The notes under the pieces are model-generated. The model saw only the letters and a list, made by a program, of their open reading frames with translations. It ran no database searches and had not been told where the DNA came from. The position numbers and the translations under genes were made by a program. DNA of 64,000 nt. It comes from Pseudoalteromonas prydzensis (lineage in GTDB: Bacteria > Pseudomonadota > Gammaproteobacteria > Enterobacterales > Alteromonadaceae). Where the stretch lies: contig NZ_DRGM01000167.1 in assembly GCF_011050055.1 (NCBI RefSeq), forward strand, positions 1 to 64,000, read 5' to 3'. Below, one piece after another: positions 24,227 through 32,611 of this stretch (the first letter of the stretch is position 1; each line of letters begins with the position of its first letter).

Positions 24227-24978
24227 TGAACACCAACGATCGTATGGATTCATACAAATATATTTCTGGTATGACACGCCGAGAATCACTTAAGTGGCTG
24301 GGCCTACTTGCTGCAGGTTCAACTGTCGGTTTAACCGCCGGTTGCACTAAAGTACTTGAAGATACACCAACAAGTTCGGGGCATTGGCCTGATATTGATA
24401 TCGCCCCCATTACAGCAAAAGGCTATGGCACCGATCCTAACTTAGTCATTCCACCGTCGTCGCCTTGGCCGTTAACTTTAACCCAGTCGCAATTGACTTT
24501 AGTGGCTATTTTATCCGATCTATTGGTGCCAAAAGAAGGCGATATTCCCAGTGCATCTGAGCTTAATGTGCCAAGTGTTATTGATGAATGGGTCAGCGCG
24601 CCCTATCATGGCCAACAAAAAGATCGTGTTACTATTTTACATGCATTAGCGTGGATTGATGACGAATCTAAAATCCGCTTTAATAAACTTTACAGTGCCC
24701 TCAATAAAGCTGAGCAACACGCTATATTGGATGATATTGCTTATTATAATGACGACACACCAGAACAATTTCAACGTATTGCCAAAGCATTCAAGCGCTT
24801 TAAAGAATTAGTTTTGGCTGCGTTCTTTTGTACGCCTCAAGGCTGTAAAGATATCGGCTATTTGGGCAATGTGCCGATTGCGGGTGATTATCCAGGCCCT
24901 TCAACCGAAGCTAAAGCCCATTTAGAGAGTATTTTAGATGAGCTTGGCTTAAGTGAATATGCTTATAAAGATGAGTGA
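24226..24978 (+). CDS. Gluconate 2-dehydrogenase subunit 3 family protein, Tat-exported small subunit
   Basis: A 250-residue small subunit of a GMC dehydrogenase. The twin-arginine motif TRRESLKWLG (residues 17-26) is followed by a hydrophobic stretch and TAGCTK, a possible lipobox. The family core follows (LTLVAILSDLLVPKEGDIPSA at about 88-108), then a helical region and FFCTPQGCKDIGYLGN. It starts inside the GMC stop (TAATG), so the two are made together. In known systems this subunit is needed for export and maturation of the catalytic subunit. A terminator follows 40 nt later. Confidence 0.87.
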   Translation: MNTNDRMDSYKYISGMTRRESLKWLGLLAAGSTVGLTAGCTKVLEDTPTSSGHWPDIDIAPITAKGYGTDPNLVIPPSSPWPLTLTQSQLTLVAILSDLLVPKEGDIPSASELNVPSVIDEWVSAPYHGQQKDRVTILHALAWIDDESKIRFNKLYSALNKAEQHAILDDIAYYNDDTPEQFQRIAKAFKRFKELVLAAFFCTPQGCKDIGYLGNVPIAGDYPGPSTEAKAHLESILDELGLSEYAYKDE

Positions 24979-25017
24979 TCGACAACCCAATGTTCGTTTT
25001 TAGTTAGCCCAGACCAA

Positions 25018-25046
25018 AGCAGGGATCTATTCCCTGCTTATTTTTT
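25018..25046 (+). terminator. Intrinsic terminator or attenuator inside the operon
   Basis: GCAGGGA (25019-25025) pairs with TCCCTGC (25031-25037) around a 5-nt loop, followed by TTATTTTTTT. The next gene's ATG is only 14 nt further, so this either ends the main operon transcript or limits read-through into the secreted TIM-barrel gene. Confidence 0.75.
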
Positions 25047-25059
25047 TAGGTGTTTTATT

Positions 25060-25926
25060 ATGTTTAAAGCCACGTATTCATTATTAATTAATGCTATAGC
25101 AAGCATTTTAGTCATACTCGCGCTGCAGTCTTTACCTGTATCCGCCAATAGCAGTGAGCCCGCTAAAGTAAGCGTGCAATTGTGGTCGGTTAAAGATGCT
25201 TTAAAGGCTGACTTTGACGCAACCATCACAGCGCTTGCTGACATGGGCTTTCAAGGGCTCGAATTTGCAGGTGATTTTGGCCCTTATAAAAATAACCCAC
25301 GGGCGCTAAAAAACAAACTCGCCAGCTTAGACTTAGTCGCTAGCAGTGCCCATATTGGCTTTGATGCATTAACTGAAACCAACTTAATGGCAACCTTATT
25401 ATTTTATAAAACGCTCGGGGTCACTACTTTGTTCGTACCGTGGGATGAGCGCGCATGGGATCCTAAAGGCGTAATGTCACTGACAAAACAACTCACTGAA
25501 CTTAATGAGCTTGCCCAAAAATATGAGATGCAAATTGGCTTTCATAATCATAATAAAGAGTTTGAACAATATAAAAACGCAACCTATTGGGATGCGATTG
25601 CCAGTAATACCCCCTCGAACTTGCCACTGCAACTTGATATTGGCTGGGTGCATTACGCAGGCAAAGAGCCGCTGCATTTCATAAAGAAATATGCGGGTAG
25701 AACCTATGCGACACATTTAAAAGTTCGCACCCACGAAAATGACGGCTTAAGCCCTATATTCGGCGAAAACAATTACCCGTGGCAAAAGATAATTCAGTCG
25801 CTGCTCACTGATGGCGGCACAAAGTGGTTGGTTATCGAGCAAGAAGAATACCCAACTGGCTTAACGCCTTTACAAAGCGTTGCTAAATCAAAAGCCAACT
25901 TAGATAAAATACTTCACAACATGTAA
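25060..25926 (+). CDS. Secreted xylose-isomerase-like TIM-barrel protein
   Basis: A 288-residue TIM barrel of the sugar isomerase/epimerase family with an N-terminal signal peptide (hydrophobic 10-28, likely cut near SANSS). Metal-site residues appear as GLEFAGD, GFHNHNKEF, LQLDIGWVHYAG, THLKVRTHEND and WLVIEQEE. Export is unusual for sugar isomerases but common for the members found beside DUF1080 and Gfo/Idh genes. It probably acts on keto-sugars or glycosides in the periplasm, with the GMC dehydrogenase and DUF1080 protein. It lies behind a terminator 14 nt upstream, so expression may be lower or separately started. Confidence 0.82.
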   Translation: MFKATYSLLINAIASILVILALQSLPVSANSSEPAKVSVQLWSVKDALKADFDATITALADMGFQGLEFAGDFGPYKNNPRALKNKLASLDLVASSAHIGFDALTETNLMATLLFYKTLGVTTLFVPWDERAWDPKGVMSLTKQLTELNELAQKYEMQIGFHNHNKEFEQYKNATYWDAIASNTPSNLPLQLDIGWVHYAGKEPLHFIKKYAGRTYATHLKVRTHENDGLSPIFGENNYPWQKIIQSLLTDGGTKWLVIEQEEYPTGLTPLQSVAKSKANLDKILHNM

Positions 25927-25935
25927 TGCTGTAAG

Positions 25936-25974
25936 TTAGGAACTTGCTTAATGATAAACGAGTTCCTAAAATCT
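25936..25974. terminator. Hairpin between the sugar locus and rnd
   Basis: TTAGGAACT (25936-25944) pairs with AGTTCCTAA (25961-25969), loop 16 nt, then AATCTATTT. The two flanking genes converge on it, so it may serve both. Confidence 0.5.
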
Positions 25975-25976
25975 AT

Positions 25977-27107
25977 TTACACATCCCACGCATTAAGCGC
26001 ATCTTTTACATAAGCGTAGCGCCATGAGTTAAGCAGATCGGGTTTAGGAGACTGGGCTCGTTGCGCTGCGGTTAACTTCCAATTCCAACTTATTAGCTGG
26101 TTAATTTGCTTTTTAGACGCTAATACATCCTCAGGTATACCCTGCTCTTTCGCGACTTTAGTAATTTTTTGTTTGATCTCTTTGGCGACTTTTTTATAAG
26201 CAGGAAAGTCAATAAGGCGCTTCAACGGCTCCGGGAAATCTGAAACCGGCACTACTTTTGCCTTTTCTATACACTTTAAAATCTCCACACCAGAGCGATT
26301 AACTTCGATGCTTTCAACTTCTGGAATGTTGCGCAATGCATTTAGGCTGGTTGGTTTACGCTTCGCAATTTCAACCAAGTTATGTTCTTTTAATACAAAG
26401 TTTAGCGCTAAGTTTTTACGAATTGCTTTATTACGACGCCATGCGGCAAGCTCTCTAAGCACCGCAAGATCCGCAGGTATTAATTGCCAGGAATTTTTTA
26501 TATCTTGATAAAGGTGTTCATCAGGCGTTTGATAAGCGCGCTTTTCAGCCACCAGCTCACTTTCATTGATCACAATATCAAAAAATTCAGCTTCATTTAT
26601 TTGCTTAATAATAATCTCAAAACACGGCAATAAATGAAACACATCAGCCGCGGCGTAATCGAGCTGCTTAATTGTCAGTGGACGCTGTAACCAATTAGTG
26701 CGTGATTCACTCTTATCTATTTCAATATCCAGCAAGTTTTTAACCATATGTGCAAAGCCCATACAGTTGCCGTTGCCTAATAGTTGCAGTGCAAATTGAG
26801 TATCAAATAATGGCATAGGTACAAAGCCGGCATACTTTTGAAATACTTCAATATCCTCTGAGGGCGAATGTAACACTTTAAGAACATTGGGATCGCGTAA
26901 AATCTGCCAAAAATCAAACAGTGACAATTCAGCAAGGGGGTCGATTAACGCTAAATGCTCACCATCGAACACTTGAATAAGCGCCACTTCAGGATACAAA
27001 GTGCGCCGGCGCATAAATTCGGTATCAATTGCTAAGATAGGTTTGTTGCGAATTTGCTCGACAAACTCATTTAATTGATGTTGGGTTTGGATCAATTGAT
27101 ATTGCAC
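25977..27107 (-). CDS. rnd: Ribonuclease D
   Basis: A 376-residue RNase D, the 3'-5' exoribonuclease that trims tRNA and other small RNA 3' ends. The DEDD exonuclease domain spans about 1-175: AIDTEF gives D28 and E30, LHSPSEDIEVF the third acid, and DYAAADVFHL the fourth with its Tyr. An HRDC domain follows (AVLRELAAWRRNKAIRKN at about 215). Full length and intact. A terminator separates it from fadD upstream on the same strand. In related genomes rnd is usually the gene facing minE, which suggests that the 25 kb between them here was inserted. Confidence 0.95.
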   Translation of the reverse strand: MQYQLIQTQHQLNEFVEQIRNKPILAIDTEFMRRRTLYPEVALIQVFDGEHLALIDPLAELSLFDFWQILRDPNVLKVLHSPSEDIEVFQKYAGFVPMPLFDTQFALQLLGNGNCMGFAHMVKNLLDIEIDKSESRTNWLQRPLTIKQLDYAAADVFHLLPCFEIIIKQINEAEFFDIVINESELVAEKRAYQTPDEHLYQDIKNSWQLIPADLAVLRELAAWRRNKAIRKNLALNFVLKEHNLVEIAKRKPTSLNALRNIPEVESIEVNRSGVEILKCIEKAKVVPVSDFPEPLKRLIDFPAYKKVAKEIKQKITKVAKEQGIPEDVLASKKQINQLISWNWKLTAAQRAQSPKPDLLNSWRYAYVKDALNAWDV

Positions 27108-27122
27108 TTAATCTCCTACAAT

Positions 27123-27151
27123 AAAAAGCCGACAAATAATGTCGGCTTTTT
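27123..27151 (-). terminator. Intrinsic terminator of fadD
   Basis: A 12-bp perfect stem (27123-27134 with 27140-27151) around AATAA. Its outer arms are A5/T5, so it can work in either direction; on the minus strand it ends fadD just before rnd. Confidence 0.85.
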
Positions 27152-27157
27152 AGCTTG

Positions 27158-28810
27158 CTAATCTTTCAAGGCTCGTCTGAGTATTTTGCCAACGTTTGTT
27201 TTTGGCAACTCATCCCTAAACTCAACCAGTTTAGGAACCTTGTAGTTAGTTAAATTATCACGACAGTGGTTTATTATATCTTTTTCAGTTAAGGATGGGT
27301 CTTTTTTAACAACAAAAACTTTAACTTGTTCGCCGCTAACATCATGTGGGATACCAATTGCGGCGGCTTCGAGCACACCGTCATGCATTGCGATCACTTC
27401 TTCGATTTCATTTGGGAACACATTAAAGCCAGATACGATGATCATATCCTTCTTGCGGTCAACAATATAAAAGAACCCTTCGTCGTCATAGGTGGCAATA
27501 TCACCGGTTGCAAACCAACCATCTTGCAAACATTCAGCAGTTGCATCTGGGCGGTTATAATAACCAACCATTACTTGCGGGCCTTTTACCCATAATTCAC
27601 CAGGCTCACCTTTGGCCGCTTCTTCGCCGTTATCTAATATCAGTTTGATATCAGTATTTGGCGCAGGTAAACCAATCGAACCATTGTATGCATCTAGATC
27701 ATAAGGGCTGACAGTCACCAATGGCGAACACTCAGTTAAACCGTATCCTTCCATTAATTTGCTGTTGGTGATTTTTTGCCATTTTTCTGCAACCGGACGC
27801 TGCACGGCCATACCGCCACCCAATGACATTTTCAGACTTGAAAAATCAAGTTCAGCAAAGCCAGGGGTATTTAGTAAGCCATTGAATAATGTATTAACAC
27901 CAGTAATTGCAGTAAATTTATGTTGGCTTAGTTCTTTTACAAAGCCTTTCATATCACGTGGATTAGTGATCAATAAATTTAATCCGCCATACTTCATAAA
28001 CGTTAAGCAGTTAGCCGTTAGTGCAAAGATATGATAAAGCGGTAATGCTGTAACCACGACCTCTTTACCGCGCTCTAATACTTTATCTAAACAGCCTGAT
28101 ACTTGCTCTAAATTACCGACCATGTTGCCATGGGTTAGCATCGCGCCTTTAGAAACACCGGTTGTGCCCCCTGTGTATTGCAAAAAAGCTAAATCAGTAA
28201 GATCAATGGCAGGCTTGTTGTAGCCTGACTCGTCTGCGGCTAACGTATCGGCAAATTTAATCACATTGGGCAAGCTATACGCTGGCACCATTTTTTTGAT
28301 GTATTTAACCACCAAATTAACGATATGCTTTTTCAACCCACCCATCATGTCGCCCACTTGAGTGACCACAATATGTTTAATATTAGTTTTTGGTAAGGCT
28401 TTTTCTAGCGTGTCGGCAAAGTTAGCAAGGATAAAAATCGCTGTCGATTCAGAATCATTAAGCTGATGTTCAAGCTCACGAACCGTGTAAAGTGGGTTTA
28501 CGTTTACCACTACGCAGCCCGCTCGCAAAATACCTAAAATAGCTACAGGCGTTTGTAGCAAGTTGGGCATCATTACTGCTACTTTATCGCCTTTTTTTAG
28601 CCCTAATTCATTTTGCAGATAAGACGCAACCCGCTTAGTGGCGCTATCTACTTCGCGATAGGTCAGTGCTTTACCCATGTTAGTAAAAGCCGGAAGATCA
28701 CTATAGTCAGCAAAACTTTTTTCGAATAAATCGAGTAACGAGTGATAGTGCTCAGGGTCGATTGTTTCAGGCATACCCTCTGGGTAGCGCTTCAGCCAAA
28801 TTTTTTCCAC
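27158..28810 (-). CDS. fadD: Long-chain fatty acid-CoA ligase
   Basis: A 550-residue acyl-CoA synthetase that activates fatty acids to acyl-CoA on import, the entry to beta-oxidation. AMP-binding signature [12 protein letters not shown] at about 212-223; acyl-adenylate motif GYGLTECSP; hinge and C-terminal motif [20 protein letters not shown], and the catalytic Lys near the end in [12 protein letters not shown]. Length is normal for FadD. AGGAGC before the ATG supports the start. It lies upstream of rnd on the same strand, a gene order also known from other gammaproteobacteria. Confidence 0.94.
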   Translation of the reverse strand: MEKIWLKRYPEGMPETIDPEHYHSLLDLFEKSFADYSDLPAFTNMGKALTYREVDSATKRVASYLQNELGLKKGDKVAVMMPNLLQTPVAILGILRAGCVVVNVNPLYTVRELEHQLNDSESTAIFILANFADTLEKALPKTNIKHIVVTQVGDMMGGLKKHIVNLVVKYIKKMVPAYSLPNVIKFADTLAADESGYNKPAIDLTDLAFLQYTGGTTGVSKGAMLTHGNMVGNLEQVSGCLDKVLERGKEVVVTALPLYHIFALTANCLTFMKYGGLNLLITNPRDMKGFVKELSQHKFTAITGVNTLFNGLLNTPGFAELDFSSLKMSLGGGMAVQRPVAEKWQKITNSKLMEGYGLTECSPLVTVSPYDLDAYNGSIGLPAPNTDIKLILDNGEEAAKGEPGELWVKGPQVMVGYYNRPDATAECLQDGWFATGDIATYDDEGFFYIVDRKKDMIIVSGFNVFPNEIEEVIAMHDGVLEAAAIGIPHDVSGEQVKVFVVKKDPSLTEKDIINHCRDNLTNYKVPKLVEFRDELPKTNVGKILRRALKD

Positions 28811-28931
28811 TCTTAGCTCCTGTTCTATTTATAATTTATTTTTATTAAACCTTAAACTAAGTAAGGCAATTCCACAATTGAGCAATAACTCTAATTTTGC
28901 AAATATTCCCACATTTTGTGCAAATATACAA

Positions 28932-29828
28932 TTAACATGCACCAGTTTGCAGCATAAATGCTTGAACTTGCTGTAAACATTCTGTCGGGCTTTGCATATG
29001 ACAATGATGTCCTCCCTCGACCTTACTAACTATTAACTCTTTGTAATAAATACTGTATTTCTCAAAATTATCATTCACAAAGGCATAACCTTGACGACCT
29101 AATATTAATTGGCAAGGTACATTTATTTCGCTTATTACCGCTATACATTGTTGCTCATCAAACCTAAAACCTGAATGATTTTTAAGCTTTGGATCAGTAC
29201 TTAGCAACCAACCTCGATCAGTTTTGATTATATTTCGCTCCATCAGCACTGTCACCAAATCAAATGGCAAATCGCTAACTTGCGCGCGCGCTTGGTATAT
29301 TGTTTGTTTTGAGTCGTATTGTCTTGGTATTTTTTGCTTTATACGACGTCGGTTTAAAATCGCATTACGCAGTTGCTCAACAGCCCGATCGCTGGGTGTT
29401 GTGATCACACCTAGCCCTTCAATCATAGTCACTGATTGTACTTTTTCGGCAAAACAACTGGCAAACAGGCCTGCTGCCATTGCCCCCATCGAATGGCCAA
29501 CCAAGTGCACTTTTTCAACCCCGAGTTTATCAATTAAATTATAAATATCATCGATATAATCAATAAAATAATAGTGGGCATCAGCACTTCGCCAATCAGA
29601 CTTGCCATGCCCTGGAAAATCAATGCAATACCAGGTTGCTGATAACACACTGTTTTCTAACATAGGTAAAAAGCTATGGCAATTATCTAACCAACCGTGC
29701 AATCCAATCACAACGTCTTCACCTTGGCCAAAGGTTAGGCCATGAAGTGTTAATTCGCCACTTTGTACTGAAAATGGATGCACTTGGTAATTCCTCTTTA
29801 TTTTTGGGTCGTTTAACGTAAAAGACAT
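28932..29828 (-). CDS. Alpha/beta hydrolase
   Basis: A 298-residue alpha/beta-hydrolase fold protein. Oxyanion-hole segment HGWLDNCHSF at about 44-53, nucleophile elbow VGHSMGAMAAG at about 112-122, and catalytic His in VEGGHHCHMQSP near the C-terminus. No signal peptide. It resembles the small esterase/hydrolase often found next to fadD in marine gammaproteobacteria (121 nt from fadD here), so a role in acyl-chain or lipid metabolism is plausible, but the substrate is unknown. Confidence 0.85.
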   Translation of the reverse strand: MSFTLNDPKIKRNYQVHPFSVQSGELTLHGLTFGQGEDVVIGLHGWLDNCHSFLPMLENSVLSATWYCIDFPGHGKSDWRSADAHYYFIDYIDDIYNLIDKLGVEKVHLVGHSMGAMAAGLFASCFAEKVQSVTMIEGLGVITTPSDRAVEQLRNAILNRRRIKQKIPRQYDSKQTIYQARAQVSDLPFDLVTVLMERNIIKTDRGWLLSTDPKLKNHSGFRFDEQQCIAVISEINVPCQLILGRQGYAFVNDNFEKYSIYYKELIVSKVEGGHHCHMQSPTECLQQVQAFMLQTGAC

Positions 29829-29883
29829 TTATTTATCATACAGGGGGTATACAATAACACCACATAATAAACAGGGTACAAAA

Positions 29884-31173
29884 ATGAAAAAACACATCAG
29901 CCTCTTGGCATTATTATGCTCCGCAAGTGCATACGCAGAGCAAGCACCAAAGAACATTATTTATATGATTGGTGATGGCATGGGGCCCGCTTATACTACA
30001 GCATACCGTTATTTTAAAGATGACCCGTCAACCAAAGAAATAGAAAGCACTGTATTTGATACCATGCTTACCGGTATGGCGCATACTTACCCTGACGATC
30101 ATACTTATGTGACAGACAGTGCAGCAAGTGCAACCGCACTAAGCTCAGGCCATAAAAGTTATAATGGTGCAATCGCTGTCGATACAGACAAAAAACCACT
30201 TAAAACCATGCTGGAAATCGCCAAACAACAAGGTATGATCACCGCACTCGTGGCCACCTCACAAATCAACCATGCAACCCCAGCAAGCTTTGCAGCGCAC
30301 AATGAGTCTCGTCGTAACTATGATGAGATTGCTGATGATTACATTGATAATAAAATAGCAGGGAAACTACCTGTCGATCTGATGCTTGGTGGCGGCACCA
30401 AATATTATATCCGTGAAGACCGTAATTTGGTTGCAGAATTCAAACAAGCCGGCTATCAATACAGTGATGACTTTGCTGCTTTAAAAGATATAAAGCAAAT
30501 TCCTGCGCTGGGTTTATTTGCGCCAGTTGGCCTTGATTTTGCGTTAGATAAAAACCCCACTCGTTTAGCACAAATGACCGATAAAGCACTTGAATTACTT
30601 GATAAAAATAAGAAAGACGGCTTTTTCGTTATGATTGAAGGTAGTCAGATTGATTGGTGTGGACATGCCAATGATATTGCCTGTGCAATGGCTGAAATGG
30701 ATGACTTTGCTAAATCAATTGAGCAAGCAAAAGCCTACGTTGATAACAACCCTGATACCTTATTAGTGATCACTGCTGATCATTCTACTGGGGGGCTTAC
30801 CTTAGGTGCCCATGGTCAATATAAATGGGAAGCTGAGGTTGTGAAGGGCGTTAAAGCTACTGCCGTTAAATTAACCGAACAAATGTTAGCCTCGGATGAT
30901 TTAAAAGCGATTTGGACTGCTAATACAACTATTGATTACACTCCTGAAAATCAAGCTAAGCTTGAACAGGCGAAAAAACTAGGTGACAAAGCGCTTAACC
31001 TTGCCATTAAAGATATTATCAGCAACGCCAGCTTTACCGGTTGGACAACGGGTGGTCATACCGCAATTGACGTACAAGTTTTCGCGCATGGTAAAGGTGC
31101 TGAGCACTTTATCGGCTCACAAAACAATACTGATATAGCAAATAAGCTGATTGGCTTTATTAAAGAAAAGTAA
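29884..31173 (+). CDS. Alkaline phosphatase (PhoA family, periplasmic)
   Basis: A 429-residue alkaline phosphatase with a signal peptide (1-18, cut near AYAEQ). Metal and catalytic motifs are complete: IYMIGDGMGPAY (Zn/Mg Asp), YVTDSAASATALSSG with the phosphorylated serine, ATSQINHATPASFAAH, ITADHSTGG and WTTGGHTAIDV. It releases phosphate from organic phosphoesters outside the cytoplasm. I saw no convincing Pho box in the 55 nt before the gene. A strong terminator follows. Confidence 0.92.
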   Translation: MKKHISLLALLCSASAYAEQAPKNIIYMIGDGMGPAYTTAYRYFKDDPSTKEIESTVFDTMLTGMAHTYPDDHTYVTDSAASATALSSGHKSYNGAIAVDTDKKPLKTMLEIAKQQGMITALVATSQINHATPASFAAHNESRRNYDEIADDYIDNKIAGKLPVDLMLGGGTKYYIREDRNLVAEFKQAGYQYSDDFAALKDIKQIPALGLFAPVGLDFALDKNPTRLAQMTDKALELLDKNKKDGFFVMIEGSQIDWCGHANDIACAMAEMDDFAKSIEQAKAYVDNNPDTLLVITADHSTGGLTLGAHGQYKWEAEVVKGVKATAVKLTEQMLASDDLKAIWTANTTIDYTPENQAKLEQAKKLGDKALNLAIKDIISNASFTGWTTGGHTAIDVQVFAHGKGAEHFIGSQNNTDIANKLIGFIKEK

Positions 31174-31238
31174 GGGGTCGCCTTTAAATTGTTTTTATAA
31201 CAAGCAAAAACAATTTTAAACTTATGCCTTATAAAATA

Positions 31239-31274
31239 AAAAGCCCTGCTATCACTATAGCAGGGCTTTTTATT
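31239..31274 (+). terminator. Intrinsic terminator of the alkaline phosphatase gene
   Basis: A 13-bp perfect stem (31239-31251 with 31258-31270) around TCACTA, followed by TATTT and flanked by A/T runs on both sides. Confidence 0.88.
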
Positions 31275-31286
31275 TCCCCGCCAGAT

Positions 31287-31434
31287 TATACCAATCGACT
31301 TAAATATTTAACTATTCTAGCGGGCTAAATAACGCGCTAACAGCATTAGTGATTTTTCAAGTAGAACAATTATGAGCGATGAGAGCCGCAAAGAGCTTAT
31401 AATATTTGCTTAAATGGCTTTAAATTGGGTGTAA
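31287..31434. repeat. Possible MITE-like intergenic repeat
   Basis: About 150 bp of non-coding DNA starting TTATACCAATCGACTTAAAT and ending TTTAAATTGGGTGTAA, so the ends are imperfect inverted copies of each other. The middle (TCTAGCGGGCTAAATAACGC, CAAGTAGAACAATTATGAGC) looks like the dispersed TACCAAT-ended elements common between genes in Alteromonadales, as far as I recall. No second copy is visible in this window. The rest of the gap 31174-31482 holds only the terminator. Confidence 0.4.
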
Positions 31435-31482
31435 GGACAGGCTAACGAGTAAAAAGCTGATTTATTTAAGTGCGCTGCTCTA

Positions 31483-31812
31483 TTAAGCGTATATATCAAC
31501 ACCAATTAAATTTTGCACCTCAGCGCGGCGCTCAAGGTTTGCAAACTCGGTATATGTAGAAATAGCGCGACTGACTTTTGCAGTAGGTTGGTCATAAATC
31601 GTTTGTCGATAGCTAGGCGGTACTGTTTCACTTTGTAGTTTATCGGCAAGCGCAATGCCTGCTTGACTCGACTTTACAAACTCAGCAGACTTTTTATTAT
31701 CGGCAACAGGTTGCTCTAATAAGCCTTGAGGTTTATTAGTAGTGAGCTGTTTTGGGGTGATTTTACCGGGGATATCTCCCGTGTAAAAACCTGAACCAAT
31801 AGGTATAGTCAC
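31483..31812 (-). CDS. Small protein of unknown function
   Basis: 109 residues, no recognised domain, signal peptide or membrane segment. The N-terminus is Gly/Pro-rich (IPIGSGFYTGDIPGK), the middle is polar, and residues about 70-100 (YRQTIYDQPTAKVSRAIS) could form a helix. It lies 75 nt downstream of tsaB on the same strand, with its own leader. The composition resembles small proteins with disordered N-termini. It looks real because of its length, normal codon use and position, but no function can be assigned. Confidence 0.6.
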   Translation of the reverse strand: MTIPIGSGFYTGDIPGKITPKQLTTNKPQGLLEQPVADNKKSAEFVKSSQAGIALADKLQSETVPPSYRQTIYDQPTAKVSRAISTYTEFANLERRAEVQNLIGVDIYA

Positions 31813-31887
31813 AGTTGCGTCTCGCTATTTAGGTTATTAAATTATGTGCCATATTTAATAACCTTGCAAGTTGCTTTATTAATCAGT

Positions 31888-32598
31888 TTATTCGCGCCCA
31901 GGTAACTTTTTCCAGGTTACTGTATCACGTACATATTTAGGCTGAGCTTGCGCTGCACTAACCGTACGTTGCGCACTGAAATCATCGCTAATTGTAGCCA
32001 ACATAAAACCGGCATCAGGTAATATGATGTCGTTATTGATAGCAATTTGTGGGTTATCTACCAGTGCCTCAGGGTATGTTTGCCAACCCGTTCCAACCGC
32101 AATACCTTGTTTATCTGCAAGCGTTAACAATGCCGGTTTTAATACCTGTTCTTCACCCTGCAAAGTCATAATGCCAATATCATTTAGCGTATAATGAGCA
32201 AAGTAAATCTCGCCCATACGCGCATCAATGGCACTAAAAACACTCGTTTCCCCGGTTTGCTGATACGCTTGTTGCGCCATCATCTGCAGCGTAGATACTC
32301 CAACCAGCGGCAGTTTGCACGCATAAGCGAGGCCCTGCGCAATCGCGACACTAATGCGTACTCCGGTAAAACTCCCGGGACCTTGGCCAAAACCAATCAC
32401 ATCTAAATCTGTTAATTTGCAGTTTGCTTTTGCCAGTAGTGCATCCACTAACGGTAAAATCTTTTGGCTATGTTGCTGCGGGCACTCTTCAAAATGGTGA
32501 AAGAGTTGACCATTATAATTCAGCACTAATGACAATGCTTCTGTAGAGGCATCAAACGCCAATATGTTTATTTTGCTCGCAGTTAGTTGCTTATTCAT
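31888..32598 (-). CDS. tsaB: TsaB, tRNA t6A threonylcarbamoyltransferase complex subunit
   Basis: A 236-residue ASKHA-fold protein (YeaZ). N-terminal ILAFDASTEALSLVL (residues 12-26) and the signature GFGQGPGSFTGVRISVAIAQG at about 69-89 identify TsaB, the partner that activates TsaD in making N6-threonylcarbamoyl-adenosine at position 37 of ANN-decoding tRNAs. It follows yoaA by 13 nt, an order also found in E. coli, so the two form an operon. Essential in most bacteria; intact here. Confidence 0.94.
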   Translation of the reverse strand: MNKQLTASKINILAFDASTEALSLVLNYNGQLFHHFEECPQQHSQKILPLVDALLAKANCKLTDLDVIGFGQGPGSFTGVRISVAIAQGLAYACKLPLVGVSTLQMMAQQAYQQTGETSVFSAIDARMGEIYFAHYTLNDIGIMTLQGEEQVLKPALLTLADKQGIAVGTGWQTYPEALVDNPQIAINNDIILPDAGFMLATISDDFSAQRTVSAAQAQPKYVRDTVTWKKLPGRE

Positions 32599-32611
32599 GG
32601 AAATTATTTCT

